Of a stretch of DNA of 64,000 nucleotides, positions 55,633 through 63,793 are shown piece by piece; the stretch's first letter is position 1; each line of letters begins with the position of its first letter. Origin of the DNA: Arthrobacter sp. M4 (GTDB taxonomy: Bacteria > Actinomycetota > Actinomycetes > Actinomycetales > Micrococcaceae); contig NZ_JAIWYX010000003.1 in the NCBI RefSeq assembly GCF_020251205.1, positions 310,001 through 374,000 on the forward strand, written 5' to 3'. The notes beneath the pieces are model-generated. The model did not search any database, was not told the origin of the DNA, and saw nothing but the letters and a program-made list of their open reading frames with translations. The position numbers were made by a program, and so were the translations under genes.

Positions 55633-57429
55633 TTACTTGACGAACTGCGGCAAGCGGACTGGCGTTCCTGTGGAGGGCGGTACGTTATAAGTACGGAGGA
55701 CCTGGCTCATGACGGAACGGAAGACCGGTCCGTTGGTAATTCCGTAGATGCTGCCCTTAGGCCGTTGGACGACCACTTCCACAATGAATCGGGGATCGTC
55801 CATAGGTGCCATGCCAACCATGGAGGCTGTGAAGCCGTCAAAGCCGGGAAGCCCGTCTTCACGAGGCGCCTGGGATGTTCCAGTCTTGGCCCCCACACGG
55901 TACCCGTCAATTGCTGCTTCCTTGATCTGCCCCTCGGTGACCGCACTTTCCAGGATGTCCCGAACCTGCTGGGCTGTCTCTTTGGACACCACCTGGCGGG
56001 GATCCTTAGCGGGCACCTTCTCCTCGGTGCCACCGGGGGCGATATAGCTGTCGATGAGTCGAGGCTGGAGCATGACGCCGTTGTTGGCGATGCTCTGGTA
56101 GGCACGAACTGTCTGCAGCGTTGACTGGGAAACACCCTGGCCAAACAGCACTGTGTACTGTTGGCGGCTGTCCCAGTTGTCCGGTGTTGCCAGGATGCCG
56201 CTGGCTTCTGCAGGCAGGCCGATATCCGGTGCTTCGCCGATGCCGAACTTCTTCAGCCACTCATAACGTTGCTCCGGACTCAGCCGCTGCCCCGCCATCA
56301 CCGTTCCCGTGTTCATCGACCAGCCGAGGATCCCGGCGAGGGTCCTTTCCTCGGTCCCGTGTTCGAAGGAGTCTGTGAAGGTTTGGCCGTCCACGGAGTA
56401 GGACGGAGGAATGGTGAAGTGCTCCAGGGGGTTTGACTTGCCCTCTTCGATCAGGGCAGACGCCGTGATGGTCTTTTCCACCGACCCCGGTTCATACGCG
56501 GCGGTGACGGCGCGCACGCCACGGTCCTTGGCATCCACGCGTCCGGGGTCATTGGGATCCGGAGCATTCGTGTCCGCCATCGCCACCAGGTTCCCCGTCT
56601 TGGTATCCATGACCACAATGACGCCCCATTCGGCACCAAGCTTATTTACCTGGCTCTGGATCGCCTGCTGCGCGAAGTACTGGATGTCCGAATTCAGGGT
56701 GAGCTTTACGTCGTGGCCATCCACCGCAGGGGTCAGCTGATCAGTTGCCACCGGGATGCGAAGGCCATCGGCACCAATCTCGAAAACCCGCTTGCCAGGG
56801 GTCCCCTTGAGCTTCTCCTCCTGGGTCTGCTCGAGGCCTGCCTGGCCGGTGGTGCCATCCTTGAGGAACCCGACAATCCCGCCGGCTACGCTGCCGTTCG
56901 GATAGACCCGCTTGCTGATTCCCTCCGAAGCGACACCTGGGATCCGTAATTTGGTAATACGATCCTCAATGTCCGGTTTGACGTCCTTTGCTACAACGTA
57001 ATACCGCTTCTCGCCTGTGACAGCTTCCGTGACCTTGGCTGTATCCATCCCCAGCAGATTGGCCAGTTCCGAAATGCCCTGGCTGCGGCTGACAACCTCG
57101 ATGGAATCCGTTTGCATATTAAAGCGCTTGAATTCCGCCGTCTTCGTGTTGACCGTTTGGTCCACCACAATGTTGTAGCGGATGACGCTGCTGGCCAGCA
57201 CGGTTCCGTTGGCATCGATGATGCGCCCGCGCTGAGCCGGCAATTCCACAGGAGTTAGCCGTTTGTTGAGTGCGGCCTCAGCCATGCCGCCAACGTCCAG
57301 CCCCTGGACGAAGAACAGCTTGCCGCCAACAACCAGCAACAACGTCAACATGATGCCGAGGCCGATTCGCAGGCGCCGGGTGGTGGCCGGCACTTTGCCT
57401 GTCTTCAGTTTGCCAGTGCCTTTGGCCAC
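55633..57429 (-). CDS. ftsI: Septal peptidoglycan transpeptidase FtsI (PBP3-type)
   Basis: A class B penicillin-binding protein that crosslinks septal peptidoglycan, partner of FtsW. The 598 residues have a short cytoplasmic basic tail, one membrane helix (IGLGIMLTLLLVVGGKLFFV), the dimerisation/pedestal domain (LPAQRGRIIDANGTVLA), and a transpeptidase domain with S316-V-E-K319 (in EPGSVEK), S371-M-N373, and K515-T-G517 (GAKTGTSQ). The catalytic tetrad is SVEK rather than the usual STFK/SVFK. It lies between ftsL and murE. Confidence 0.97.
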   Translation of the reverse strand: MAKGTGKLKTGKVPATTRRLRIGLGIMLTLLLVVGGKLFFVQGLDVGGMAEAALNKRLTPVELPAQRGRIIDANGTVLASSVIRYNIVVDQTVNTKTAEFKRFNMQTDSIEVVSRSQGISELANLLGMDTAKVTEAVTGEKRYYVVAKDVKPDIEDRITKLRIPGVASEGISKRVYPNGSVAGGIVGFLKDGTTGQAGLEQTQEEKLKGTPGKRVFEIGADGLRIPVATDQLTPAVDGHDVKLTLNSDIQYFAQQAIQSQVNKLGAEWGVIVVMDTKTGNLVAMADTNAPDPNDPGRVDAKDRGVRAVTAAYEPGSVEKTITASALIEEGKSNPLEHFTIPPSYSVDGQTFTDSFEHGTEERTLAGILGWSMNTGTVMAGQRLSPEQRYEWLKKFGIGEAPDIGLPAEASGILATPDNWDSRQQYTVLFGQGVSQSTLQTVRAYQSIANNGVMLQPRLIDSYIAPGGTEEKVPAKDPRQVVSKETAQQVRDILESAVTEGQIKEAAIDGYRVGAKTGTSQAPREDGLPGFDGFTASMVGMAPMDDPRFIVEVVVQRPKGSIYGITNGPVFRSVMSQVLRTYNVPPSTGTPVRLPQFVK

Positions 57430-57466
57430 GTTGGGTTCCTTGCTGTTGCGTACTGTTGTCAGTTGG

Positions 57467-58105
57467 CTACTGGCCAGGCGCCTTCTGCTTCGGAGCCGGG
57501 ACAGAGCCGCCGTGCAAATCCACCGCGCGTGGTGCTGCGGCGGGCGCAGGGCCCTGGGAAGCCTGTGCGGCAGCTGCCGGAGCCTGCTTGCGGCTCTCCA
57601 ACGGATCCTTGGCCGATGTTGGCGGCACCACCGCGAGCTGGCCTGAGACAGCAGGGGCGGCGATCACGGCTCCTGGGTTTTCCGTCTTGACGGCCGGAGT
57701 CGCTTTGCCACTGACAACCATGGTGTCCAGGTCGATCTGACCCTTGACCGTGGAAGCAACCATTCCCAATTCTGTAGCCTTGGCAGCCAAATTCTGCGGA
57801 GCTTCATGGTTCTGGACTTGCTGTGTCAGGTCCTGGTTCTGCTTTGTGAGGCCTGCTGCCTCGGCCTTGAGCTGGACCAGTTGGTACTGCGCCGTGGATA
57901 CGGAAATATTCAGCACCAGGACTGTCATCAGCGCTGCCGCCAGGACTGCGAAGCAAAAAACAACGAACGGGGCCCGGCGCCTGCCCGGCGCGCTCCGCAC
58001 TACGGACAGCGGTGTGCGAGTACTCCGCCCCGTCGAAGGTGCCGGTAGGGCACGTGCCGTGTTGCCCACCACGGACGTTGCGTTCCTGGCTGCGGCGGTG
58101 CTCAT
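57467..58105 (-). CDS. ftsL: FtsL-like divisome membrane protein
   Basis: A 212-residue single-pass protein: a basic N-terminal tail of ~45 residues, one helix ([21 protein letters not shown]), then a short extracytoplasmic coiled coil ([26 protein letters not shown]) and a Pro/Ala-rich low-complexity C-terminus. This is the size, topology and place (between rsmH and ftsI) of FtsL, which forms a complex with FtsQ and DivIC/FtsB. Sequence conservation is low, so the name rests on topology and context. It overlaps rsmH by 4 bases. Confidence 0.85.
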   Translation of the reverse strand: MSTAAARNATSVVGNTARALPAPSTGRSTRTPLSVVRSAPGRRRAPFVVFCFAVLAAALMTVLVLNISVSTAQYQLVQLKAEAAGLTKQNQDLTQQVQNHEAPQNLAAKATELGMVASTVKGQIDLDTMVVSGKATPAVKTENPGAVIAAPAVSGQLAVVPPTSAKDPLESRKQAPAAAAQASQGPAPAAAPRAVDLHGGSVPAPKQKAPGQ

Positions 58106-59100
58106 TGCGCTCTCCTCGGCTTAATGCGTTCGACGGCGCGCAGCCGGGCGGAGGCTGCGCGTGGATTTTCGGCGATTTCCTGGGCGGTTGGCACTTCCGT
58201 GCCCCTGGTGAGGGTTTTCAGTTCTGGTTTGTGTTCCTCGAGTTCAACCGGGAATCCCGGGGGCGCCGAGGACTTCGAGCCGGCTTGGAAGACCGCCTTA
58301 ACGATCTTGTCTTCCAAGGAGTGGTACGACATAACAACCACACGTCCGCCCACAGCGGTGGCAGCCACCGCCGCCGGAACTGCCCGCTCCAGGACTTCCA
58401 GTTCCTCGTTAACTTCGATCCGCAGGGCCTGGAAGGTTCTTTTGGCAGGGTGTCCGCCGGACTTGGCCGCACCAGTCGGAACAACTCCTCGAATCGCCTC
58501 GACCAATTGGCCCGTGGTGGTGAATGGAGCCGTCGCACGCTGCTGGACAATGCGGTTTGCTATGCGGCCGGCGAATTTCTCCTCGCCCCACTTGCGAATG
58601 ATGCGGACGAGGTCTTCCTCGCTGTACGTGTTAACGACATCAGCTGCTGTTTGCCCCCGGCTGGTATCCATTCGCATGTCCAGGGGCGCATTGTACGAGT
58701 AGGCGAATCCACGCTCGCGTTCGTCCAATTGCAGCGAGGAAACCCCCAGGTCCATCAGGATGCCATGGACTTCCTGGACGCCAAGGTCTGCCAGGACATC
58801 CGGGATCTCGTCATACACGGCGTGGACAAGGTCCGTCCGCGCGGCGAATTGCGCCAACCGCCGGCCTGCAAGTGCGAGAGCTTCTTCGTCGCGGTCAATG
58901 CCGATGAGGTGAAGGTCCGGGAACCGCTGGAGCATCGCTTCCGAATGTCCGCCCATGCCTAGCGTGGCATCAATGGCGATGGGTGTGGTTCCGCGGGAAC
59001 GGGCAGCTTCGAAGCCGGGGGCAAGAAGGTTGATGCACCGGTCGCGGAGCACAGGAATATGGCGCTCGGACGTAGGCTTTGGCTGTTCCTGCTCATCCAT
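58102..59100 (-). CDS. rsmH: 16S rRNA (cytosine-1402-N4)-methyltransferase
   Basis: Methylates C1402 of 16S rRNA using S-adenosylmethionine. The 332 residues begin with a short tail and the block [31 protein letters not shown] is the SAM-binding motif. [25 protein letters not shown] and the late [15 protein letters not shown] are signature blocks. The 3' end overlaps ftsL by 4 bases. It is the second gene of the dcw cluster after mraZ. Confidence 0.98.
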   Translation of the reverse strand: MDEQEQPKPTSERHIPVLRDRCINLLAPGFEAARSRGTTPIAIDATLGMGGHSEAMLQRFPDLHLIGIDRDEEALALAGRRLAQFAARTDLVHAVYDEIPDVLADLGVQEVHGILMDLGVSSLQLDERERGFAYSYNAPLDMRMDTSRGQTAADVVNTYSEEDLVRIIRKWGEEKFAGRIANRIVQQRATAPFTTTGQLVEAIRGVVPTGAAKSGGHPAKRTFQALRIEVNEELEVLERAVPAAVAATAVGGRVVVMSYHSLEDKIVKAVFQAGSKSSAPPGFPVELEEHKPELKTLTRGTEVPTAQEIAENPRAASARLRAVERIKPRRAQ

Positions 59101-59269
59101 TCCGTGATCCGCCCCCTCTCATGCACCCGGTCCCGGTGTTGGTGCTTCTTAAACCGGATCCCCATCCGCGCCCCCGTTGGCCTGCCTGGCTCCGGGGAAG
59201 TTGAGCCAGGTTGACCTGACGGCGGGCGGCTGGAGATCCCGTCCAAGAAGCGATTCTTGCTTCGCCCGG

Positions 59270-59701
59270 TCAGAAGAAGCCCGGGAAGTTCTCATCGTCG
59301 GTTTCCGAGAAGGCGGATTCCTTCTCGGCGAGGTAAACGTTCCAAGCCTGGGCATCCCAGATTTCGGCGCGGGTACCGGCCCCAATGACGGCCAGTTCCC
59401 TGTCGAGCCCTGCATATGCCCGAAGCGCTGGCGGAATCGTCACGCGCCCCTGCTTGTCGGGTACCTCGTCAGAGGCTCCAGACAGGAAAACCCGCATGTA
59501 ATCCCGTGCCTGCTTGGAGGAGATCGGCGCCTCCCGCATGGACTCATGGATCCGTTCGAATTCCCGCTGGCTGAAGACGTAGATGCAGCGTTCCTGCCCC
59601 CGTGTGAGGACAAGACCATCGGCTAGTTCCTCACGGAACTTCGCGGGGAGGATGATCCGGCCTTTCTCATCCAGTCGCGGTGAATGGGTGCCAAGAAACA
59701 C
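59270..59701 (-). CDS. mraZ: Transcriptional regulator MraZ
   Basis: First gene of the dcw cluster. The 143 residues form two SpoVT/AbrB-like domains: [22 protein letters not shown] at the start and a second repeat [18 protein letters not shown]. MraZ binds direct repeats before its own gene and controls the dcw operon. The start is the GTG at 59701, which gives the normal MraZ start FLGTHSP. GTGs at 59713 and 59710 would add a few residues. A typical promoter with MraZ repeats lies upstream. Confidence 0.97.
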   Translation of the reverse strand: MFLGTHSPRLDEKGRIILPAKFREELADGLVLTRGQERCIYVFSQREFERIHESMREAPISSKQARDYMRVFLSGASDEVPDKQGRVTIPPALRAYAGLDRELAVIGAGTRAEIWDAQAWNVYLAEKESAFSETDDENFPGFF

Positions 59702-59768
59702 CGGCCCCACCACCCGTCTGTCAAAGGTGCCCGCAACAACTCCAGCGCCGCCACTACCCTCTTACGCC

Positions 59769-59800
59769 CTCCACTTTACTCCACAAGTCCCCACAGTCAA
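59769..59800 (-). promoter_or_regulatory. mraZ promoter with MraZ-binding repeats
   Basis: On the minus strand GTGGGG (59794-59789), GTGGAG (59784-59779) and GTGGAG (59774-59769) recur at an exact 10-bp period. A TTGACT (59800-59795) and a TAAAGT (59778-59773) are separated by 16 bases, so the first two repeats fill the spacer and the third overlaps the -10. MraZ-binding repeats of 5-6 bases at 10-bp spacing are known in E. coli and mycoplasmas. Confidence 0.85.
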
Positions 59801-59914
59801 CGCGACACGGGCGTTTTCGGCTCCACTCGAGGGGTTTCCCACCCCGGGAATTCCGCGGATTCGATGAGCGGGGAGCAAAGTGGAGGAGAAGTGGAGGACC
59901 AACCCATTGCTGGG

Positions 59915-59942
59915 CACAAAAAAGACCCGCCGGGGCGGGTCT
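59915..59942 (-). terminator. Intrinsic terminator of the DUF3040 gene
   Basis: On the minus strand AGACCCGC/GCGGGTCT form an 8-bp stem with a 4-base loop, followed by TTTTTTG. It is a canonical rho-independent terminator in the right orientation. Confidence 0.9.
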
Positions 59943-60103
59943 GGTTTTCGTATGGCGGTGACTGCGGAGCGGGCGGACGTGTTTGACGTCGGGACGGTGT
60001 TTCGGCCTCCTTCTAGACCGGCACCCTCGAATCGACTGCTATGCCTGGCATAAGCAACGCGGGCTTTTGTCCGCGGCTAAATCAGCTCGTGGTGAACGGA
60101 AGC

Positions 60104-60469
60104 TTAGCTTTCGCCGCGGCGGCGCTCGTCCCAGCGCTCCTCAAGGTTGTTCATAAAAGAACTGCGGGACTTGCCTTTGCGGCCTGCCTTGCGCGCCTTG
60201 CCTGCCGCAGAGCTGCGAAGCGTTGCGAAGTAGACGCCAGCACCCATGACCACGAACCCGAGCACGCCAAGGAAGATGTTCTGCAGGGATACACCAATGA
60301 GCAGCAACAATACGCCGGCAACAGCAGCGAGAACACCGATGATGATATGCCGGGTAGACCAGGCGCGGCCGGGATCCGAGCCCATAGAGTTGGCAAACTT
60401 CGGATCGTCCTCATGCAGTTGCTTCTCGAGTTGCTCGAGGAGCTTCTGTTCGTGCTCCGAGAGGGGCAT
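60104..60469 (-). CDS. DUF3040 domain-containing membrane protein
   Basis: A 121-residue protein with a soluble N-terminus MPLSEHEQKLLEQLEKQLHEDDPKFAN, which is the DUF3040 hallmark, then two membrane helices (IIIGVLAAVAGVLLLLIGVSL and LGVLGFVVMGAGVYFAT) and a basic Lys/Arg C-terminus. Function unknown. The ATG at 60469 is chosen because AAGGAGG lies just upstream. A strong intrinsic terminator follows. Confidence 0.92.
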   Translation of the reverse strand: MPLSEHEQKLLEQLEKQLHEDDPKFANSMGSDPGRAWSTRHIIIGVLAAVAGVLLLLIGVSLQNIFLGVLGFVVMGAGVYFATLRSSAAGKARKAGRKGKSRSSFMNNLEERWDERRRGES

Positions 60470-60709
60470 CACGACCTCCTTTAGTCGGCCAACGCCCGGA
60501 CTGGACGCGGCCTGTGTGTCTTTTTTCATCAACGATCAGGGTCAGCAAAACGTTCCCCAAAATTCCCCGTCAAGACACGGAACATCGTGATGAGACACCG
60601 AACGATCGTTTTGTCCAGACGTTCGAAATCTATGTATCTCTAGGATAGTTTGTCGGGCGCAGTTCCAAAAGACGCCGTGACGCTCGTCGCACCCCGGAAA
60701 ACCGCGCCG

Positions 60710-61990
60710 TTACTGCCCTTCGGGACGGTTTTCACGGTCAAGAAGCCGGGCCGGAAGGACGCTTCTTGCGCCGAAGCGCTCCGCCACCTTATCCAGTGCC
60801 TGCTCTGCCGAGCGCCAGTTGTCGTCCCGTCTGTCCAGGCTGAGCTGAAGGGATGTTTGCGATGCCGGCTCCAATTGCTCAGCGCGCACACCGACCAGTC
60901 GCACGCTCATGGGCCGGTCACCCAGACCCTCCAGGAGTTTTACCGCTGTAGCGTAGATCAACTGCGCGCTGTCCAAAGGGGTGTGGACAGTATGGCTGCG
61001 CGTGACAGTAGAGAAGTCGGCGTAGCGAAGCTTGAGGGCTATGGTGCGGGCGAGCATGCCCGAGTTCCTGAGTCGGATCGCGGTCCGGTGTGCCAAACGC
61101 AACAGTTCGCGGTGAAGGACCTGGTCATCTGCGGTGTCTATGGCAAAGGTTTCCTCGGCTCCAATGCTCTTCTCCAGCCTGACCGGCGTCACAGGCCGGG
61201 GATCGAGCCCCAGGGAAAGCTGGTGCACGTGCTCGCCGGAAGCCCCCAGTACTTTTCGCAGCGAAGATGCCGGCGTCGCCGCGACATCTGCCACTGTCCT
61301 GATGCCAAGACGGGAAAGCACCTCGACTGTCTTTGCCCCGACGCCCCACAGCGCGCTGACCGGAAGAGAATGGAGATACTCCAGCGTCCGATCAGCCTCG
61401 ATCATGAGAAGTCCGTTTGGCTTGCAGCGTGTAGAGGCAATCTTGGCCACAAACTTGTTGGCGGCAATACCTACGGACGCAGTAATTCCCAGCTCAGAAG
61501 CGATTCTCTGGCGGAGCAGGCGAGCTATCTCCAGTGGCGGGCCCAGCCGCCGAATCGCTCCTCGAACGTCAAGGAACGCCTCGTCCACGCTGAGTGGTTC
61601 GACGAGGTCCGTGATTGAGCCAAAGATTTCCATGACTTGCCCGGAAACCTCGTAATAGAGATGGTGGCGAGGCTCGATGATCACGGCGCCGGGGCACATC
61701 CGCATGGCAACGGCCATTGGCATGGCCGACTTCACACCTAAGGCTCGGGCCTCGTAGGACGCAGAGAGAACCACGGAACGCTCAGCAGGGAATCCGACGA
61801 TGACCTGCTTGCCGCGAAGGTCCGGCCGCGTGCGCAACTCCACGGACACGAAGAAGGCGTCCATATCCACGTGCATGATCCCGGTGCGCCTGAGTTCCCC
61901 AAGTCGTTCGGCACTCAGCTCGCCGCGCTCCAGCCCCTGCGCCCCGCGGGAGTCGCCCGGAGCGTCCGCTGCACCTCTCTCCGGTCTCAC
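60710..61990 (-). CDS. dinB: DNA polymerase IV (Y family)
   Basis: An error-prone translesion polymerase (426 residues). Motifs: the catalytic HVDMDAFFVSVE (D42, D44), YEARALGVKSAMPM, the second catalytic acid pair in LSVDEAFLDV, the thumb helix-hairpin-helix (LWGVGAKTVEVLSRLGIRTVAD) and the little-finger domain. No C-terminal beta-clamp pentapeptide is obvious. A GTG at 62014 also opens the frame. 61990 is preferred because TAGAAT lies 7 bases before it, in line with the leaderless pattern here. It is divergent from the lipoprotein gene. Confidence 0.95.
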   Translation of the reverse strand: MRPERGAADAPGDSRGAQGLERGELSAERLGELRRTGIMHVDMDAFFVSVELRTRPDLRGKQVIVGFPAERSVVLSASYEARALGVKSAMPMAVAMRMCPGAVIIEPRHHLYYEVSGQVMEIFGSITDLVEPLSVDEAFLDVRGAIRRLGPPLEIARLLRQRIASELGITASVGIAANKFVAKIASTRCKPNGLLMIEADRTLEYLHSLPVSALWGVGAKTVEVLSRLGIRTVADVAATPASSLRKVLGASGEHVHQLSLGLDPRPVTPVRLEKSIGAEETFAIDTADDQVLHRELLRLAHRTAIRLRNSGMLARTIALKLRYADFSTVTRSHTVHTPLDSAQLIYATAVKLLEGLGDRPMSVRLVGVRAEQLEPASQTSLQLSLDRRDDNWRSAEQALDKVAERFGARSVLPARLLDRENRPEGQ

Positions 61991-61997
61991 AATCGCA

Positions 61998-62003
61998 ATT
62001 CTA
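61998..62003 (-). promoter_or_regulatory. -10 element TAGAAT of dinB, predicted leaderless
   Basis: TAGAAT on the minus strand ends 7 bases before the GTG at 61990. If used, translation cannot start at the upstream GTG at 62014. Confidence 0.45.
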
Positions 62004-62065
62004 TTCCGTGGCACTGACTAGACTGGAGGCACATCCGGCGTCGTACACCGAAGGAACAAATACCC

Positions 62066-62593
62066 GTGAAGCCCAACGCCCACCCCCGGACGCTCGGTCT
62101 GGCACTCGTCGCCGCCGCCGTCGTCCTGGCCGTTCCTGCATGCAGCTCGGGTTCTCCTGGCCCTGCCGGCCCGGCTCCGGCGTCTGCGGCATCGTCAACT
62201 GCCTCCTCGACGGGCAGTGCTTCCGCCACAGCATCAGCCAGCCCTGCTCCGTCCGCCACGGTTGGCACGTTGATCTCCGGCTTTCCACAAAAGCTCATCC
62301 CTGTGATGCCCGGCGCCACCGTGGTATCCAGCTCGTTCGAGAAAAGCGGTTCGCCGGCAACTGTGGCTCTAGTGGGAACCATAAAATCTCCGGCTTCTGC
62401 CGTGATCAGTTTCTATGCGCAGGCCCTGGAAGCACAGGGGTTCAAAGCCGTTCCAGGCGATGCGGTAGGCAGCATCGCCTCAAAGGATTTCCTGCGTGGT
62501 GAAAACGAAACCGTGAACGTTTCGGTGGTTGAGGTCGCAGGGCAGTCGACGTTTACTGTGGGCGCCAACGTCGCTGCCGAGTCGCTAAAGTGA
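62066..62593 (+). CDS. Lipoprotein, unknown function
   Basis: A 175-residue predicted lipoprotein: a basic N-terminus, hydrophobic helix (LGLALVAAAVVLAVPAC) and lipobox LAVPAC with Cys26 as the lipidation site, which LspA would process. A Ser/Ala/Pro low-complexity linker (to ~65) is followed by a compact domain (VGTLISGFPQKLIPVMPG...). No family is recognised. The GTG start has AAGGA upstream. Its stop overlaps the next gene by 4 bases, so the two are probably coupled. Confidence 0.88.
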   Translation: MKPNAHPRTLGLALVAAAVVLAVPACSSGSPGPAGPAPASAASSTASSTGSASATASASPAPSATVGTLISGFPQKLIPVMPGATVVSSSFEKSGSPATVALVGTIKSPASAVISFYAQALEAQGFKAVPGDAVGSIASKDFLRGENETVNVSVVEVAGQSTFTVGANVAAESLK

Positions 62594-63705
62594 GCGCGTC
62601 CGAGCAGCTCAGTGCCGAGCGGCCACGACTCGAGGAAGAGCAGTCAGCCTTCGTAGGCGCCGTTGCCGATCGCCTGGCCAGTTTCGTTGCCGGCCACCGT
62701 GACATGATGGCCTCCATTTCAGCCGACACAGCCCCCCTTGTCGATTCGATCGCCACCCTTGTGACCGGGGGCAAAAGAATGCGGGCCTTGCTGTGTTACT
62801 GGGGCTGGCGCGGCGCGGGCGGCGCACCTGGGGACAATGTGGTGGTCACTGCTGGTGCAGCACTGGAGCTGTTCCAGGCCGCAGCCCTCATCCACGACGA
62901 CATTATTGACCGTTCGGACACGCGGCGGGGGGCACCGAGCGTACACAAGCGGTTCAGCCATCTTCATTCGGCCGAAGGCTGGGCTTTGGACAGCGAGCGG
63001 TTCGGTCACGCTGCCGCGATTCTCACAGGAGACCTCTGCCTGTCTTTCAGCGAAGAATCATTCAGTGAGATTGGACCTAAAGCTGCTGCGGGCACGCCTG
63101 CCCGGACCATCTTCAATTTGATGCGTGCCGAGGTAATGGCGGGGCAGTACCTGGACATCCTGGAGGAAGTCGCCGGTCCCGTCAGGGACCGGAAGGCAGC
63201 AGTCCGCCGCGCGGAAACTATCATCCGGTACAAGTCGGCGAAGTATTCAACGGAGCACCCGCTGGCCCTTGGCGGCGCGCTCGCCAATGCACCGGCTGAC
63301 CTGCTGGAGGGCTACTCGGCCTTCGCGCTGCCCCTTGGAGAAGCCTTCCAGCTGCGCGACGACGTCCTGGGCGTTTTCGGCGACCCCGCCACCACTGGTA
63401 AGCCGGCAGGCGACGATCTCAGGGAAGGAAAGCGCACTGTCCTTGTGGGCCTTACCCTTAGCCAGGCGAAGCTGTCCAAAGCCCAACACCTTGACAGATC
63501 ACTCGGGCGGGATGACCTCACGGACGAGGAAGTGGAAGAACTTCGCCGGATCATCGTCGAGTGCGGCGCACTCGCTGCCACCGAAGAAAAAATCTCAAGT
63601 CTCAGCGACAGGGCTTTTGCCGCCCTGAAGGGACTGCCCATCGATGAGCTGTCAATGGCTGCCTTGGGGCAGATCGCACGGGCAGCTGTCCGCCGCTCCG
63701 CCTAA
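62590..63705 (+). CDS. Polyprenyl diphosphate synthase
   Basis: An isoprenoid chain-elongating enzyme (371 residues). Motifs: GGKRMR (~60-65), first Asp-rich motif D103-D-I-I-D107 (in HDDIIDRSDTRRG), and the second Asp-rich motif in QLRDDVLGVFGDPATTGKPAGDDLREGKRT. The product length cannot be predicted. The C-terminal region is typical of the family. M. tuberculosis idsA2 (Rv2173) has the same neighbour, an Rv2175c-like gene. The GTG start overlaps the lipoprotein stop. Confidence 0.95.
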   Translation: MSASEQLSAERPRLEEEQSAFVGAVADRLASFVAGHRDMMASISADTAPLVDSIATLVTGGKRMRALLCYWGWRGAGGAPGDNVVVTAGAALELFQAAALIHDDIIDRSDTRRGAPSVHKRFSHLHSAEGWALDSERFGHAAAILTGDLCLSFSEESFSEIGPKAAAGTPARTIFNLMRAEVMAGQYLDILEEVAGPVRDRKAAVRRAETIIRYKSAKYSTEHPLALGGALANAPADLLEGYSAFALPLGEAFQLRDDVLGVFGDPATTGKPAGDDLREGKRTVLVGLTLSQAKLSKAQHLDRSLGRDDLTDEEVEELRRIIVECGALAATEEKISSLSDRAFAALKGLPIDELSMAALGQIARAAVRRSA

Positions 63706-63716
63706 ACCTACGACAA

Positions 63717-63761
63717 GGCCCATGCCGTCCGCCGCACTGCCGGCGACGCACGGCATGGGCC
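63717..63761. terminator. Bidirectional terminator after the polyprenyl synthase gene
   Basis: GGCCCATGCCGT (63717-63728) pairs with ACGGCATGGGCC (63750-63761), with an inner GCCG/CGGC pair, between convergent genes. Confidence 0.85.
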
Positions 63762-63793
63762 GTAAATTTACTGGTTGCCTGGGCGAATGACGC

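Larger units (their letters stand above)
59702..60103. other. mraZ control region and DUF3040 3' end
   Basis: A 402-base gap without a supported gene. From high to low coordinates it holds the terminator of the DUF3040 gene (59915-59942), two GTGGAG copies on the plus strand (59880-59896) and the mraZ promoter with its repeats (59769-59800). Confidence 0.7.

Noticed and set aside
60470..60709. A palindrome AACGATCGTT and other short repeats between the DUF3040 and dinB genes
   Set aside because: Ten-base palindromes are expected by chance at this scale, and no second copy or clear promoter overlap was seen. I see nothing else in this 240-base gap.
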